DNA from: Ancylobacter gelatini
Lineage (GTDB): Bacteria > Pseudomonadota > Alphaproteobacteria > Rhizobiales > Xanthobacteraceae
Assembly (NCBI RefSeq): GCF_022601675.1
Contig: NZ_JAKVIL010000002.1
Coordinates: 1-64,000, forward strand
Direction of reading: 5' to 3'
DNA: 64,000 bases
In this document: positions 17,596-27,297 of the stretch, piece by piece
How positions within the stretch are numbered: position 1 is the stretch's first letter
Layout: each line of letters starts with the position of its first letter
Notes under the pieces: model-generated
Databases searched by the model: none
What the model was told of the DNA's origin: nothing
Seen by the model: only the letters and a program-made list of their open reading frames with translations
Made by a program: the position numbers and the translations under genes

Positions 17596-18201
17596 ATGAA
17601 GCTCGACCCGTTCTATCTCATCGTCGACCGCGCGAGCTGGCTGCCGCGCCTGCTGCCGCAGGGCGTCAAGCTGGTGCAGCTGCGCGCCAAGGAGATGGAG
17701 CCCGACCAGCTTCGCCGCGAAATCCTGCTGGCGAAGGAAAGCTGCGCGCGCTACGGCGCGCAGCTCGTGGTCAATGATTACTGGCAGCTCGCCATCGAAC
17801 TCGGCTGCGACTTCGTGCATCTGGGCCAGGAAGACCTCGCGGACGCCGATGTCGGCGCCATCCGCGCGGCCGGCATGCGGCTCGGCATCAGCACGCATGA
17901 CGATGCCGAGCTCGACACCGCGCTGGCGGTGCGGCCGGATTATGTCGCGCTTGGCCCGGTCTATCCGACCATCCTCAAGCAGATGCGCTGGGCGCCGCAG
18001 GGGCTGGAGCGGGTGAGCCAGTGGAAGGCCCGCGTCGGCAAGGTGCCGCTGGTCGGCATTGGCGGGCTCACCATCGAGCGCGCGCAGGGCGTGCTTTCCG
18101 CCGGGGCCGACTGCGTGGCGGTTGTGACCGACGTGCTGCTGAATCCCAACCCCGAAGCGCGCGCCCGCGAATGGGTCTCGGCCACGCGCGAAAGCGCCTG
18201 A
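17596..18201 (+). CDS. thiE: Thiamine-phosphate synthase
   Basis: 201 residues starting MKLDPFYLIVDRASWLPRLL. The order LVQLRAKEMEPDQLRREILL, LVVNDYWQLA, FVHLGQEDL, LGISTHDDAEL, YVALGPVYPTILK and LVGIGGLTIERA matches ThiE throughout. The protein couples thiazole phosphate with HMP pyrophosphate to give thiamine phosphate. It is 36 bases behind thiG and ends the operon. thiC and thiD, needed for the pyrimidine half, are not adjacent. Confidence 0.94.
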   Translation: MKLDPFYLIVDRASWLPRLLPQGVKLVQLRAKEMEPDQLRREILLAKESCARYGAQLVVNDYWQLAIELGCDFVHLGQEDLADADVGAIRAAGMRLGISTHDDAELDTALAVRPDYVALGPVYPTILKQMRWAPQGLERVSQWKARVGKVPLVGIGGLTIERAQGVLSAGADCVAVVTDVLLNPNPEARAREWVSATRESA

Positions 18202-18272
18202 CGCTGCACCGGGCCGGCCGCGCGTGCTAGGCTTGCCGGCGAACGGGAAGCCTCACGCCGGGAGCCTTCTGC

Positions 18273-18719
18273 ATGCGCCTCTTCGCTTACGGCCTCTCTG
18301 CTTGCGGCCTCGCCGCGTTGGTCCTGTTCGCGGCAATGCCCGCGCGGGCGGACGATGCCGCCGACATCCGCGCGCGACTTCACGAATGGACCCGGCAGTT
18401 CAATGCCCGCGACAAGGCCGGCGCCTGCGAGCTGTTTTCCCGTTCGCTGGTCTCCGATTATCGCGGGCAGGGCGAGGCCGATTATGCGGCGCGCTGCGCC
18501 CTTATCTCGAAGGCGCTCGACGACCCCGCCCGCAGCTTCCACTACGGGCTCGACATCAAGGAAATCATCGTCGACCGCGACATGGCGGTCGTCCGCCTCA
18601 CCTGGACGCTGACCGTCGCTCCCGGCGACATCACCAGCGTCGAGCCGGGGCTCGACGTGTTTCGCCGGGAGGAGGATGGACGCTGGCGGATCATCCGCTA
18701 CATGGCGTTCGAGGAATAG
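18273..18719 (+). CDS. Secreted SnoaL/DUF4440-like protein
   Basis: 148 residues with a clear signal peptide (MRLFAYGLSACGLAALVLFA, cleavage after ARA). The mature part DDAADIRARLHEWTRQFNAR is followed by two strands and WRIIRYMAFEE at the end, the NTF2-like cone fold seen in DUF4440/SnoaL proteins. These small periplasmic proteins have no defined reaction. Its 3' end overlaps the convergent DUF2087 gene by 22 bases. It starts 71 bases behind thiE but is probably unrelated to thiamine. Confidence 0.7.
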   Translation: MRLFAYGLSACGLAALVLFAAMPARADDAADIRARLHEWTRQFNARDKAGACELFSRSLVSDYRGQGEADYAARCALISKALDDPARSFHYGLDIKEIIVDRDMAVVRLTWTLTVAPGDITSVEPGLDVFRREEDGRWRIIRYMAFEE

Positions 18720-19264
18720 CTTCCTTTCCCCGCCCGCAGCAGCGCGTTGAGCGCCGGCAGCTCCGGCGGCGGCGCGCGCTCGATGCGGGAATATTCCCGC
18801 CCGCCCGGCGTGCGGCGGAACAGGCCGAGTTCCACCAGCTCGCGGCGCAGCAACGCGTGGTCGCCGAAGCCGTGATGCTGGTTGAGCAGCTGGTTCATCC
18901 GCTTCTCCGCGAACACCTCATGCGCCGGGAGCTGCGCCCAAAGTACCCACAGGCACAGTTCCTGAAGATTGCGCTTCTTGGGCCAGCGCTGGAGCACGCC
19001 CGCGCCGTCGAACAGCCGCAGCGCCTTGGCGCAGCGCGCGTGATCGGGCGGCGGGGCCGGCGGCGCGGTGGGCTCCGCCAGCCGCTGGCGGGCCTGCGCG
19101 TCGGCCCTCAGATGCTGGAAGTTGCGGAAGCCGGCGGCTCTGGCCAGCAGGTTGAGCAACTCGACATGACCGGGCGGCCGGTCGCGGCCGGTCAGGTCGT
19201 TGCGGAGCGAGCGGGCGAGGGCGGAAATATCCGGCGCCTCATAGGCGAGAACGGTTCTGGGCAT
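18698..19264 (-). CDS. DUF2087-domain protein
   Basis: 188 residues starting MPRTVLAYEAPDISALARSL. The segment RLFDGAGVLQRWPKKRNLQE followed by LCLWVLWAQLPAHEVFAEKR and then LRRELVELGLFRRTPGGREY is the DUF2087 pattern, a small winged-helix-like domain at the C-terminus of some regulators. The N-terminal 80 residues resemble the leader of such proteins (HVELLNLLARAAGFRNFQHL). A DNA-related role is plausible but unproven. It is convergent with and overlaps the SnoaL-like gene. Confidence 0.8.
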   Translation of the reverse strand: MPRTVLAYEAPDISALARSLRNDLTGRDRPPGHVELLNLLARAAGFRNFQHLRADAQARQRLAEPTAPPAPPPDHARCAKALRLFDGAGVLQRWPKKRNLQELCLWVLWAQLPAHEVFAEKRMNQLLNQHHGFGDHALLRRELVELGLFRRTPGGREYSRIERAPPPELPALNALLRAGKGSYSSNAM

Positions 19265-19483
19265 GACTTATCCTCATGCGTGCCGGACTCTAGGTAAGAG
19301 CGTCGGGGTTGCCGTCTTGCGACCGGGCACGGGGACAAGTGCGAAGGTCATCTATGGTGGTGCAGGTTTAGCTCCCCTTGCGGGGCGGCAACGCCTCGGT
19401 GAACTGCGGACCGTGGCGGCGATGTACACGCGGCGCGCGGCGAAGTCCAGCGGGGCGCGCCCGCCGGACGTCGCCGCCTGCGT

Positions 19484-20977
19484 TCAGTGCAGCGAGGCCG
19501 GGGCGCCGCTGGCCTTGTCGTGGATGGCGAAGCGGTCGACCAGCGTGGCGCTTGCCTCGTTGAGGCCGATCACCTCGACGCTGGCCCCTGCCTTGCGGAA
19601 CTTCAGCACGGCCTTGTCGAGCGCTCCGATGGAGGTGATGTCCCAGAAATGGGCGTGGGTCAGGTCGATCACCACCGCGCGCTTCGGCGTCTCGAAGTCG
19701 AAGGCGCGCAGGAAAACCTCCGAGGAGGCGAAGAAGATCTGGCCCTCGACCACAAAGGTGATGCGCCCGGCCGCCTCGTCGATCACTTCACCGACGCTGA
19801 CCAATTGCGCCACCTTGCCGGCAAAGAACACGCCCGAGAGCAGCACGCCCACCAGAACGCCGATGGCGAGGTCATGCGTCGCCACCACGGTCACGACCGT
19901 CGCCAGCATCACGATGGACGAGGATCGCGGATTGGTGCGCAGGTCGAGGATCGAGCGCCAGGAGAAGGTGCCGATCGAGACCATGATCATCACCGCGACC
20001 AGCGCCGCCATCGGGATGATGCGCACCAGATCGTCCAGCACCAGGATGAGGAACAGCAGGAAGGCGCCCGCCACGAAGGTGGAGAGCCGGCCGCGGCCGC
20101 CCGAGGTGACGTTGATCACCGACTGGCCGATCATCGCGCAACCGCCCATGCCGCCGATCAGCGCCGACGCGATGTTGCTGGTGCCCTGGCCGATGCATTC
20201 CTGGCTCTTGTTGCTCGGCGTGTCGGTCGTGTCGTCGACGATCTGCGCCGTGAGCAGCGATTCCAGCAGGCCGACCGCCGCCAGCGTCAGCGAATAGGGC
20301 AGGATGATCTGCAACGTCTCCAGGGTGAACGGCACCTGCGGCAGGGCGAAGACCGGCAGGCTGGAGGGCAGCTCCCCGAGATCACCGACCGTGCGCAGGT
20401 CCATCCCGCTCCACCACGCGAACAGGGTGAGGGCGGCGATGGCCACCAGCGGCGAGGGGATCGCCTTGGTCAGGCGCGGGAACAGATAGATGATGGCGAG
20501 GCCCACCGCGATCATCGGGTAGGTCTGAACCGGCACGCCGATCAGTTCGGGCAACTGTGCCATGAAGATGAGGATGGCAAGCGCATTGACGAAGCCGGTG
20601 ATGACCGAGCGCGAGACGAAGCGCATCAGCCGCCCCACCCGCAGCGCGCCGGCGACGAGCTGGATGAGGCCCATGAGTATGGTGGCGGCGAAGAGATATT
20701 GCAGGCCGTGATCGCGCACGAGGCTGACCATCACCACGGCAGTGGCGGCGGTGGCGGCGGAGATCATGCCCGGCCGGCCGCCCACCAATGCGGAGACGCA
20801 GGCGATGGCGAAGGAGGCGAACAGCCCGACCTTCGGATCGACACCGGCGATCACCGAGAAACCGATGGCCTCGGGAATGAGGGCGAGAGCGACCACGATG
20901 CCGGCGAGGACGTCGCCGCGAATATTGGAGGTCCAGTCACGGAAATAGCGGGAGGCGGAAATGAAGCTCGGAGTCAT
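19484..20977 (-). CDS. SulP-family anion transporter with STAS domain
   Basis: 497 residues from the ATG giving [20 protein letters not shown]; an ATG 30 bases earlier is possible. The membrane core shows [20 protein letters not shown], the SulP signature, and [20 protein letters not shown]. The C-terminal 100 residues are the STAS domain ([20 protein letters not shown]). SulP proteins move sulfate, bicarbonate or dicarboxylates across the inner membrane. The shortened N-terminal helices and the [12 protein letters not shown] segment match the bacterial subgroup annotated as sulfate or bicarbonate carriers. No sulfur gene is adjacent. Confidence 0.9.
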   Translation of the reverse strand: MTPSFISASRYFRDWTSNIRGDVLAGIVVALALIPEAIGFSVIAGVDPKVGLFASFAIACVSALVGGRPGMISAATAATAVVMVSLVRDHGLQYLFAATILMGLIQLVAGALRVGRLMRFVSRSVITGFVNALAILIFMAQLPELIGVPVQTYPMIAVGLAIIYLFPRLTKAIPSPLVAIAALTLFAWWSGMDLRTVGDLGELPSSLPVFALPQVPFTLETLQIILPYSLTLAAVGLLESLLTAQIVDDTTDTPSNKSQECIGQGTSNIASALIGGMGGCAMIGQSVINVTSGGRGRLSTFVAGAFLLFLILVLDDLVRIIPMAALVAVMIMVSIGTFSWRSILDLRTNPRSSSIVMLATVVTVVATHDLAIGVLVGVLLSGVFFAGKVAQLVSVGEVIDEAAGRITFVVEGQIFFASSEVFLRAFDFETPKRAVVIDLTHAHFWDITSIGALDKAVLKFRKAGASVEVIGLNEASATLVDRFAIHDKASGAPASLH

Positions 20978-21171
20978 GAGGGACAATCTTCGCAAAGAGC
21001 GGGGCATCCGCCCGGTGGGGCGGTGATGGCATGCGCTGACTATGCGTGGTCCGGCGGATCGGCGGCCGGAAGAGCCACCCGGATTTTCACCGGGTCCTGA
21101 TGGGTGAGGGCGACCTAGCGCAATCGGCGCTGCAAGGCAACATGCAGCGCCGATCGGCGCGCCGATAGCGC

Positions 21172-22542
21172 CTATTCGGCGGCCGCCTGTGCGGTGCCTG
21201 AGAACCGTCGTTCCATCTCGCGACGCAGCCGCACGGTGTCATCCTCGACCATCGCGACATCGGCCCAACCCACGATTTCCCCTTCCGCGATGTCGCGGTG
21301 GAGCCGGGCGTGATGGGCAAGGCCGATGGGCAGGCCGCCACGCGCCAGCGAGGTGCCGGCCGGCAGCAGCTTGCCCCACACCGTGAAGCCGCCTTCCCCG
21401 TCGAGCATTTCGCCGGCCTTCAACGGGCGCTTGGCGACCGCCACCACGTCGGCATTGAAATGCTCCGTGACGCCGGTCGGCTCGCCACGCAGGGCGGCTG
21501 CGGCGACCGAGACGCCGAGTTCCAGCCCGATCATGTGATAGGGGCGATAGAGCGCGGTATAGCGGCCGGAGGAATCCGTCACCACGCCATATTCCTTGAA
21601 GCAGCGCCGCGCATAGTCGCCGCTCGGGCCGGGCTCGGCCTCGAACACCACATAGACGCCCCAGCGTAGATCGCGGAACACCGGCCGCCCGTCGCGTTCC
21701 AGCGAGGAGACGGTCTCCACCGTGCCGGAATGCTCCAGTACACCGCCATCCCCACGCGGGCGCAGGATGGTGGCGAGGTCGTCCACCCCGCAGGGCGGGA
21801 ACAGAAGGCCGTCGGACGGCGCCTTCAGGTCGGCGGCATTGGCGATGGCCGCCATCTCGATCGAGGATTTGGTGCCGTCGGCGAAGGAGTTGAACATCTG
21901 CGCGTTCATGCCACCCTGCGCCGCCTGTTCGGCGGTGAGACCATAAAGGTCCCAGATCGTGTCGGGCGTCGAGCGGTGGAAGCTCGGCAGATATTTCGTG
22001 CCCTTGCCGGCGCAGACCACGTTGAAGCCGCAGGTCCGCGCCCAGTCCACCATGTCGCACACCAGCGCCGGCTGGTCGCCATAGGCCATGGAATAGACCA
22101 CGCCGGCCTTGCGCGCACGCTCGGCCAGCAGAGGGCCGACCAGCACGTCGGCTTCCACCGTGACCATCACGATGTGCTTGCCATGCTCGATCGCCAGCAG
22201 CGCGTGGCGTGCCCCCGCCGCCGGGCTGCCGGTGGCCTCGACCACGACGTCGAGCCCGTCGGCGGCGATCAGCGCTTGCGCATCCTCGGTCAGCATGGTG
22301 CGCTCCGTCCGGCGCGCCTCATCGAAGGAGGCAGCGATGGCGGCATCGGCATCCCACCCGGTGCGCTCCAGCGCCTGCCGCGCGCGGGTGGCGGACAGAT
22401 CGGCGATGCCGAGCAGATGCAGGCCGGGAGTGGTTCGGATCTGCGACAGGAACATCGAGCCGAACTTGCCGGCGCCGATCAGGCCGACCCGGACCGGGCG
22501 GCCGGCATCGGCGCGCGCCTTCAGCATGCGGGCGAGATTCAT
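21172..22542 (-). CDS. NAD(P)-dependent oxidoreductase with SAF domain (COG4091)
   Basis: 456 residues. Residues 15-150 form a Rossmann fold ([20 protein letters not shown], then [20 protein letters not shown]). The middle resembles homoserine dehydrogenase ([20 protein letters not shown]). The C-terminus carries a SAF-like domain ([20 protein letters not shown]). The family is annotated as predicted homoserine dehydrogenase with a C-terminal SAF domain, and some members act on branched or short sugar-derived compounds. The gene stands alone, so the substrate is unknown. The spacer downstream to 21008 shows no feature. Confidence 0.82.
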   Translation of the reverse strand: MNLARMLKARADAGRPVRVGLIGAGKFGSMFLSQIRTTPGLHLLGIADLSATRARQALERTGWDADAAIAASFDEARRTERTMLTEDAQALIAADGLDVVVEATGSPAAGARHALLAIEHGKHIVMVTVEADVLVGPLLAERARKAGVVYSMAYGDQPALVCDMVDWARTCGFNVVCAGKGTKYLPSFHRSTPDTIWDLYGLTAEQAAQGGMNAQMFNSFADGTKSSIEMAAIANAADLKAPSDGLLFPPCGVDDLATILRPRGDGGVLEHSGTVETVSSLERDGRPVFRDLRWGVYVVFEAEPGPSGDYARRCFKEYGVVTDSSGRYTALYRPYHMIGLELGVSVAAAALRGEPTGVTEHFNADVVAVAKRPLKAGEMLDGEGGFTVWGKLLPAGTSLARGGLPIGLAHHARLHRDIAEGEIVGWADVAMVEDDTVRLRREMERRFSGTAQAAAE

Positions 22543-22679
22543 GGATTTCCTCCCTGTGTGCCGGACGTTGCCGGTCGTCGAACGCGGATCTGGCGGCGTT
22601 CGGCGTGTGCATCACGCGGGGGGAGCATAGTCCGAACCGGGGGGTACGATCCAGCCGGGCAGTCCGAGCGGGTGAGGTC

Positions 22680-24044
22680 TTATCCCGCCGCGACGTGATC
22701 GGGTGCGGGCGGACTGTCGGGCACGAGGCCGGGCGGGCCGCCAGCGGCCGGCTGGCTGGTCGCGGCCTGTCCATTAAGGGCCTGCCCATTGAGAGAGGGG
22801 CCGTTGAGAGCCTGCCCGTTCACCGGCGCCCCATGCGCGCCCTGTTCCTGAAGCGCGCGGATGCGGTCGGCGAGCGTCGGGCCGGCGCCGTTGTTTTTCC
22901 TGGCCGGGGAACCGGCGACGAGCAGGGACGTCACGGGCGAGCCGGGACCTTCCAGCGCGGCGGTGATGCGCGCCACTTGCGCGGCGACCTCGCTGATATG
23001 GCGTCGCAGCAGGCCGGCGTCTTCCACCGCCGGCGCACCGGGAACAACCGGCAGGCCGGCGTCGAGGCGGGACTGCAGCGCGTTGCGCTCCTCGCGAGCC
23101 TTGGCCAGCGCCCCCTCCAGCATGGCCTTCTCGGCCTGCAGCATGGTGACCTGGTCCTGCGACTGGCGCGCCGAGGTCTCGGCGGCGCGCTGGTAGCTCA
23201 GGGCGAGCCCGTTGCTGCGCTCGGCTTCGGCCCGGACCTCGTCGCGCTCCTTCTCGACCGCGGCGGAGCGCGCTTCCAGCAGCTCGGCATTGATCCTGAG
23301 GGCGGAAAGCTCGGCGCTCACCAGCGCCGCCTGGCTGCTGGTGGCGGCGAGGCTGGATTCGGTCAGCGACAGGCGACCGCCGAGGTCGGCGGTGCGGCTG
23401 CGCTCGGTGGCGAGCTGTTCGGTGGTTGTGCGCAGGGCCGCGCGCTCTTCCTCCAGCAGCGCGGTGGTGCGGGCCAGCCGGTGTTCAAGGTCGGCCACAC
23501 GCCCGCTCAGCGTGTCGCGTACCGTGGTGAGCGTGACATTCTCGACCTGCAGCTCCTCGGCGAGGGTCTGGCTTTCGTCGCGGGCGGCGCGGGCCTCGGC
23601 AAGGTCGCGCCTCGTGATGTCGAGCGCGGCGGAAACCGTTGCGAGCTCGCTGGTGCGCGCGTCCAGCTCGGTGCTGATCTGCTGATCATGCCGCTCCAGC
23701 TCGCCATGGCGGATTTCCAGCGCAGCGAGCGTGGCGGACGTCTCATCCAGCCGGATCTGGCGCAGGCGCAGATCTTCAGTCTGGCGGCTGATCTGCGCCC
23801 ATTGCTCGGCGGTGCGTTCGCGCAACTCGCCAACGTCCATTTCCTGGCGGCGCGCCTCCAGGGCGAAGGCCGCGCGCATCTCGTCCTTCTCGGCCTGGAA
23901 CTCGGTCACGGAGATCGGCATGGCCGCCTCCATGCGCCGGCGCGTCAGCCTGACCGCGCGCCGCCAGACGGCAGGCAGCGTGAGCAGGGCGAGCAGCGTC
24001 GCCGACAGGAAGCCGATTGCGGCGTACATGATCGTTTCGATCAC
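22680..24044 (-). CDS. Membrane-anchored coiled-coil protein with a C-terminal pentapeptide repeat
   Basis: 454 residues. An N-terminal helix (MIETIMYAAIGFLSATLLAL) anchors the protein, and a basic RRAVRLTRRRMEAAM segment follows. Residues about 45-340 are a long Glu/Ala/Leu/Arg-rich coiled coil. The tail from residue 380 is low-complexity and holds four copies of a 5-residue unit (NGQAL, NGPSL, NGQAL, NGQA). The overall plan resembles envelope-organising or chromosome-tethering coiled-coil proteins, but I recognise no named family. It is monocistronic as far as I can see. Confidence 0.8.
   Translation of the reverse strand: MIETIMYAAIGFLSATLLALLTLPAVWRRAVRLTRRRMEAAMPISVTEFQAEKDEMRAAFALEARRQEMDVGELRERTAEQWAQISRQTEDLRLRQIRLDETSATLAALEIRHGELERHDQQISTELDARTSELATVSAALDITRRDLAEARAARDESQTLAEELQVENVTLTTVRDTLSGRVADLEHRLARTTALLEEERAALRTTTEQLATERSRTADLGGRLSLTESSLAATSSQAALVSAELSALRINAELLEARSAAVEKERDEVRAEAERSNGLALSYQRAAETSARQSQDQVTMLQAEKAMLEGALAKAREERNALQSRLDAGLPVVPGAPAVEDAGLLRRHISEVAAQVARITAALEGPGSPVTSLLVAGSPARKNNGAGPTLADRIRALQEQGAHGAPVNGQALNGPSLNGQALNGQAATSQPAAGGPPGLVPDSPPAPDHVAAG
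22764..22820 (-). repeat. 15-base tandem repeat inside the coiled-coil gene
   Basis: Four adjoining near-copies of a 15-base unit (AACGGGCAGGCTCTC, AACGGCCCCTCTCTC, AATGGGCAGGCCCTT and a partial AATGGACAGGCC) on the minus strand encode the NGQAL-type pentapeptides. The length is a multiple of three, so copy-number changes keep the frame. Confidence 0.8.
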
Positions 24045-24251
24045 GCGGCGGTCTCACTTTGGCTCATGGAGCGCATCGAACGCAACGCTCCTACTCATGG
24101 AACAGGCAGTCATATGGGCAGGCACGTCGTCGGCGCCAGCCGGTTTCGAGGCACGGAACGTCGCTGCGGCACGCAGGCGTGCGAACGCGCAACCTCGGCG
24201 GAGCGGGCCAGCTGGGCACAGCATAGCGCCCAACCGTTACAAACATCAAAA

Positions 24252-24270
24252 CGGCCGGTCACGCCGGCCG
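24252..24270 (-). terminator. Intrinsic terminator behind the DUF1134 gene
   Basis: A 7-bp stem CGGCCGG/CCGGCCG with a 5-base loop; on the minus strand it is followed by TTTTGATGTTT. It lies 21 bases after the stop codon of the DUF1134 gene. Confidence 0.8.
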
Positions 24271-24291
24271 ATGATCACGTGTCGTCGGTTT

Positions 24292-24876
24292 TCAGAACGG
24301 GTTCCACGTCGCCGAGGGCGTGAATTTCAGGTAGCCGATATTGGCGCCCAGCCGCACGCCGACGCCGGAGCGGATCGGCACCACCACCATGTTGTCGGCC
24401 GCGAGCGCGGTCATGCCGAAGCCGGCCACGAAATAGGCCGAGCCGGAAATGCCGCCGAAGCGCCGGAAGATGTCATTGATGGAATTGAGGTTGTAGACCA
24501 GGATCATGGTACGCGCGCCGTCGCCGCCGAAATCCCAGCCCAGCGACGGGCCCTGCCAGAACACCCGCAGGTCGCCGGCATTGCGGGTGTAGAGCGTGCC
24601 TTCGCCATAGCGCAGGCCACCGACAAAGGCGCCGCTGCCTTCCTGGCCGAGGATATAGCCATTGGGCTGGCCCCACTGGCTGACCGCCTTCTCGATGGAC
24701 AGTGCGAGACCGCGCGAAACCTCGCCGAAGAAGCCGTGGCCCTGGCTGACGAGTTCATCGCTCGAATAGGAGCCCTGCTGCTGAGGCTGCTGGGCATATT
24801 GCGCCATGGCGGGGGCGGCGGCGAAAGGGACGCAGAGCAGGGCAAGGCAGGCAAGCAGGGCGCGCAAGGTCGGCAT
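24292..24876 (-). CDS. Secreted DUF1134 protein (SYLF/Ysc84-like)
   Basis: 194 residues from the ATG giving MPTLRALLACLALLCVPFAA, with a signal peptide cleaved near AMAQY. The family sequence is clear: HGFFGEVSRGLALSIEKAVS, YILGQEGSGAFVGGLRYGEG, WDFGGDGARTMILVYNLNSI and the end GANIGYLKFTPSATWNPF. DUF1134 proteins of alphaproteobacteria are exported and related to SYLF lipid-binding domains. Their role is unknown. A hairpin terminator follows. Confidence 0.9.
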   Translation of the reverse strand: MPTLRALLACLALLCVPFAAAPAMAQYAQQPQQQGSYSSDELVSQGHGFFGEVSRGLALSIEKAVSQWGQPNGYILGQEGSGAFVGGLRYGEGTLYTRNAGDLRVFWQGPSLGWDFGGDGARTMILVYNLNSINDIFRRFGGISGSAYFVAGFGMTALAADNMVVVPIRSGVGVRLGANIGYLKFTPSATWNPF

Positions 24877-25230
24877 TGGCGGTCTCGCGATTGGTCGACG
24901 ATGGACATGCAAAGGCATGGGGCATGGCGGGCCGGCAGCGCACCGGCACGCACACGTCCCAGCGTATCATTAGCACGTAGTGCGACCTTAGGAAGGCGGA
25001 GCGGGCCGCGGCGGCGGCGCAAAGGCCGGGCAGTGTGACGCGCCTGCGTCAGGTGATCCGCTGCGAACCCGCACCAGTGCTTGGCTCGCGCGTCGCGTCG
25101 CCCCCGTGGCTACCGGCCGGCCGCCGCGTGCCGCGGGTTGGCGTGGGCAGGGGTGCGGTGTATCACAACCCTCGTCCATTCCGCGCCGATGCGCGGCGAT
25201 TCGCCCGAACCTGCCTTACATGGGAGCCCG
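24877..25230. other. Spacer between the DUF1134 gene and chpT
   Basis: 354 bases without a convincing gene. It separates two divergent genes, so it should contain both promoters. I see no riboswitch, repeat or recognisable operator. An open frame reads into chpT from 25081 but has an Arg/Pro-rich composition unlike a protein N-terminus. Confidence 0.5.
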
Positions 25231-25878
25231 ATGACGACCGCCATCGATCTCGACAAGCTCGACCTCGCCGCCCTGCTGTGCTCGCGCGTCTGCCACGATG
25301 TCATCAGCCCGGTGGGGGCCATCGTCAACGGGCTCGAAGTGCTCGAGGACGAAGACGACGCCAGCATGAAGCAGTTCGCGCTCGATCTCATCGCCAAGAG
25401 CGCGCGCCAGGCGTCGGCCCGCCTCCAGTTCGCGCGCCTTGCTTTCGGAGCGGCCGGCTCGGCCGGCGCACAGATCGACACCGGTGACGCCGAGACCGTC
25501 GCGCGCGGCTTCATCGTCGATGACCGTACCAGCCTGGAGTGGCAGGTGCCGCGCGCGCTGCTGCCCAAGAACCGGGTGAAGCTGCTGCTCAACCTGCTGC
25601 TGGTCGCCGGTGCCACCATTCCGCGCGGCGGGCGCATCGCGGTGAGCGCGACCGGGGAGGGCGAGGCCGGCGGTTTCCGGCTCACCACCGTCGGTAGCCA
25701 TTCCCGCATTCCTCCGCATCTGCCGCAGCTTATTGCCGGCGAGCCTCCGGAAGGCGGCGCCATCGATGCCCATGCTATCCAGCCGCATTATACCGGGCTG
25801 CTGGCCCGTGAAGTCGGGCTCGCCATCAGCTTCGCGCTGGAAGGCGAGGGTGTGACGATCCTCGCCGCGCCGGCGTGA
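25231..25878 (+). CDS. chpT: Histidine phosphotransferase ChpT
   Basis: 215 residues from the ATG giving MTTAIDLDKLDLAALLCSRV. The next residues CHDVISPVGAIVNGLEVLED carry the phospho-accepting His22, and the DVISPxGAIxNG helix is diagnostic of ChpT. A degenerate ATPase-like domain completes the protein (RVKLLLNLLLVAGATIPRGG). In Caulobacter and relatives ChpT takes phosphate from the CckA receiver and passes it to CtrA and CpdR. The ctrA gene lies 2.4 kb downstream. The frame upstream of 25231 was rejected as non-protein-like. Confidence 0.94.
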   Translation: MTTAIDLDKLDLAALLCSRVCHDVISPVGAIVNGLEVLEDEDDASMKQFALDLIAKSARQASARLQFARLAFGAAGSAGAQIDTGDAETVARGFIVDDRTSLEWQVPRALLPKNRVKLLLNLLLVAGATIPRGGRIAVSATGEGEAGGFRLTTVGSHSRIPPHLPQLIAGEPPEGGAIDAHAIQPHYTGLLAREVGLAISFALEGEGVTILAAPA

Positions 25879-26000
25879 CCGGCCGGCGAAATCGGTAACG
25901 ACGCACGTTTCGTTACGGCACTTTCAGAAGACATTAACGCGTGGCGGCACATTTTGTCGGTGAGCGCCTCCGGGCGCGCGTCCTGTCGAGTGCTGTGTCC

Positions 26001-27176
26001 ATGTTTGAAAGAGACCTCTCTCCCGCCCGTAGCGACGGCGTCCCGGCTTCCGGCGCGCTGTCGTCCGGCATGGCAGGGACGACCATGGCGGCCGTGGTGC
26101 CGCTGCGTCCCCATGCGCCGCGCGAGGTCCCGGAAACCGATCTTCTCGTCTTCGCCCTGCGTGGCATGCGCTTCGCGCTGCCGGCGGCGCGCATCGTCGA
26201 CACGCTGCCGGTGACCGGCGAGCGCTGGGGCAAGCTTCTCAACATGGCCGCCGCTGGCACGCTGGGCAGCAGCGGCCTGCCGCTGATCCGCCTGTCCAAC
26301 CGGCTCGGCTTCCCGCCTGAGACGGCGCCGGAGCGCGGCGCGCTGGTGCTGTTCGGTACGGGCGGGCGGGTGCGGGCGACCGTTCTGGTCGACGACGCGC
26401 CGGTGCGCATGCGCGCGAAGGTCGAGCCGATGCCGGCAGCCTGGCGCGAGCATTTCCAGCCCTGCGCGGACCTGATCGACGGCGTGGCCCTGCTGCCGGA
26501 CGGCACGCAGGCGGCGATGCTGGACCTCGCCATCGGCGTCGATGCGCCGCGTGCCCGGGTCATGCCGCGCGTGGAGCGCGACAGCGCGCATCTTCTGGTG
26601 CGCGCTGGGCGGCAGGAACTGGAAGCGGTGCGCGTCGCCGCATTGCGCGGCCTGCACCCGATCGAGGATGGCCGGATTTCCGGCGGACGCACCCTTCTGC
26701 TGCTTGGCGGCGAGGGCGAGGCGGTGGCGGTGGACGAGGTCATCGGTCTCGCCCCACAGGGCCGCATCGAGCGGATCGCCGGCGTACGCTACCTTGTCGC
26801 CTCCAATGGCCGCTACCGGCTGCTGGAGCCCGGCGAGACCAGCCCCGACGCTCTCGCGGTGCTGCGCGTTCTGGTGACGGCGCCCGCCGGGGAGGCCCGC
26901 AGCCGGCTCCGCGATCTCGTGCGCTCCATGGGTCATGACGTCTCGCTGGCCGACGACCCGCGCGCCGCGCGCCTCGCCGGCGGGCGGTTCGACGTGGTGC
27001 TGTTCGACCTCGACACCTATGCCGATGTCCGTGAGGCCGGGATCGCGACCCGCGACGGTGCGCGGCGCATCGGCTTTTCCACCGAGAGCCGGGTTCCGGT
27101 TCCGGCCGGCTTCGAGCGCGTCGTGGCGCCGGGCGATGCCGTGGCGCTGGTCGCCGCGCTCATCGGCGGCGCCTGA
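26001..27176 (+). CDS. Tandem CheW-like protein with a degenerate receiver domain
   Basis: 391 residues from the ATG giving MFERDLSPARSDGVPASGAL; a GTG at 25941 is an alternative and neither has a strong ribosome site. Two CheW-like folds can be read: TDLLVFALRGMRFALPAARI onward (about 45-190) and AHLLVRAGRQELEAVRVAAL onward (about 195-285). The last 110 residues look like a receiver (RFDVVLFDLDTYADV) that keeps an Asp. It lacks the N-terminal acidic pair (VLVTAPAGEA instead of a VDD motif) and the conserved Lys (VVAPGD). There is no histidine phosphotransfer or ATPase domain. It sits 122 bases behind chpT and may be a scaffold or a remnant of a CheA-like hybrid kinase. Confidence 0.7.
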   Translation: MFERDLSPARSDGVPASGALSSGMAGTTMAAVVPLRPHAPREVPETDLLVFALRGMRFALPAARIVDTLPVTGERWGKLLNMAAAGTLGSSGLPLIRLSNRLGFPPETAPERGALVLFGTGGRVRATVLVDDAPVRMRAKVEPMPAAWREHFQPCADLIDGVALLPDGTQAAMLDLAIGVDAPRARVMPRVERDSAHLLVRAGRQELEAVRVAALRGLHPIEDGRISGGRTLLLLGGEGEAVAVDEVIGLAPQGRIERIAGVRYLVASNGRYRLLEPGETSPDALAVLRVLVTAPAGEARSRLRDLVRSMGHDVSLADDPRAARLAGGRFDVVLFDLDTYADVREAGIATRDGARRIGFSTESRVPVPAGFERVVAPGDAVALVAALIGGA

Positions 27177-27297
27177 GCATTCACGCAAGCCTGATCACCG
27201 CGCGCGCCGGGTCCGTAGGGATCCTCCTGCCGCCTGCGCGAGCCTGTGCTAGCGTGGCGTCGCGCTGCTTTGGCGCGGCGGGACATCACACGCATCC

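Noticed and set aside
25081-25230. In-frame N-terminal extension of chpT
   Set aside because: The extension is Arg/Pro-rich and ChpT proteins begin at the helix before the phosphorylated His, as with the ATG at 25231.
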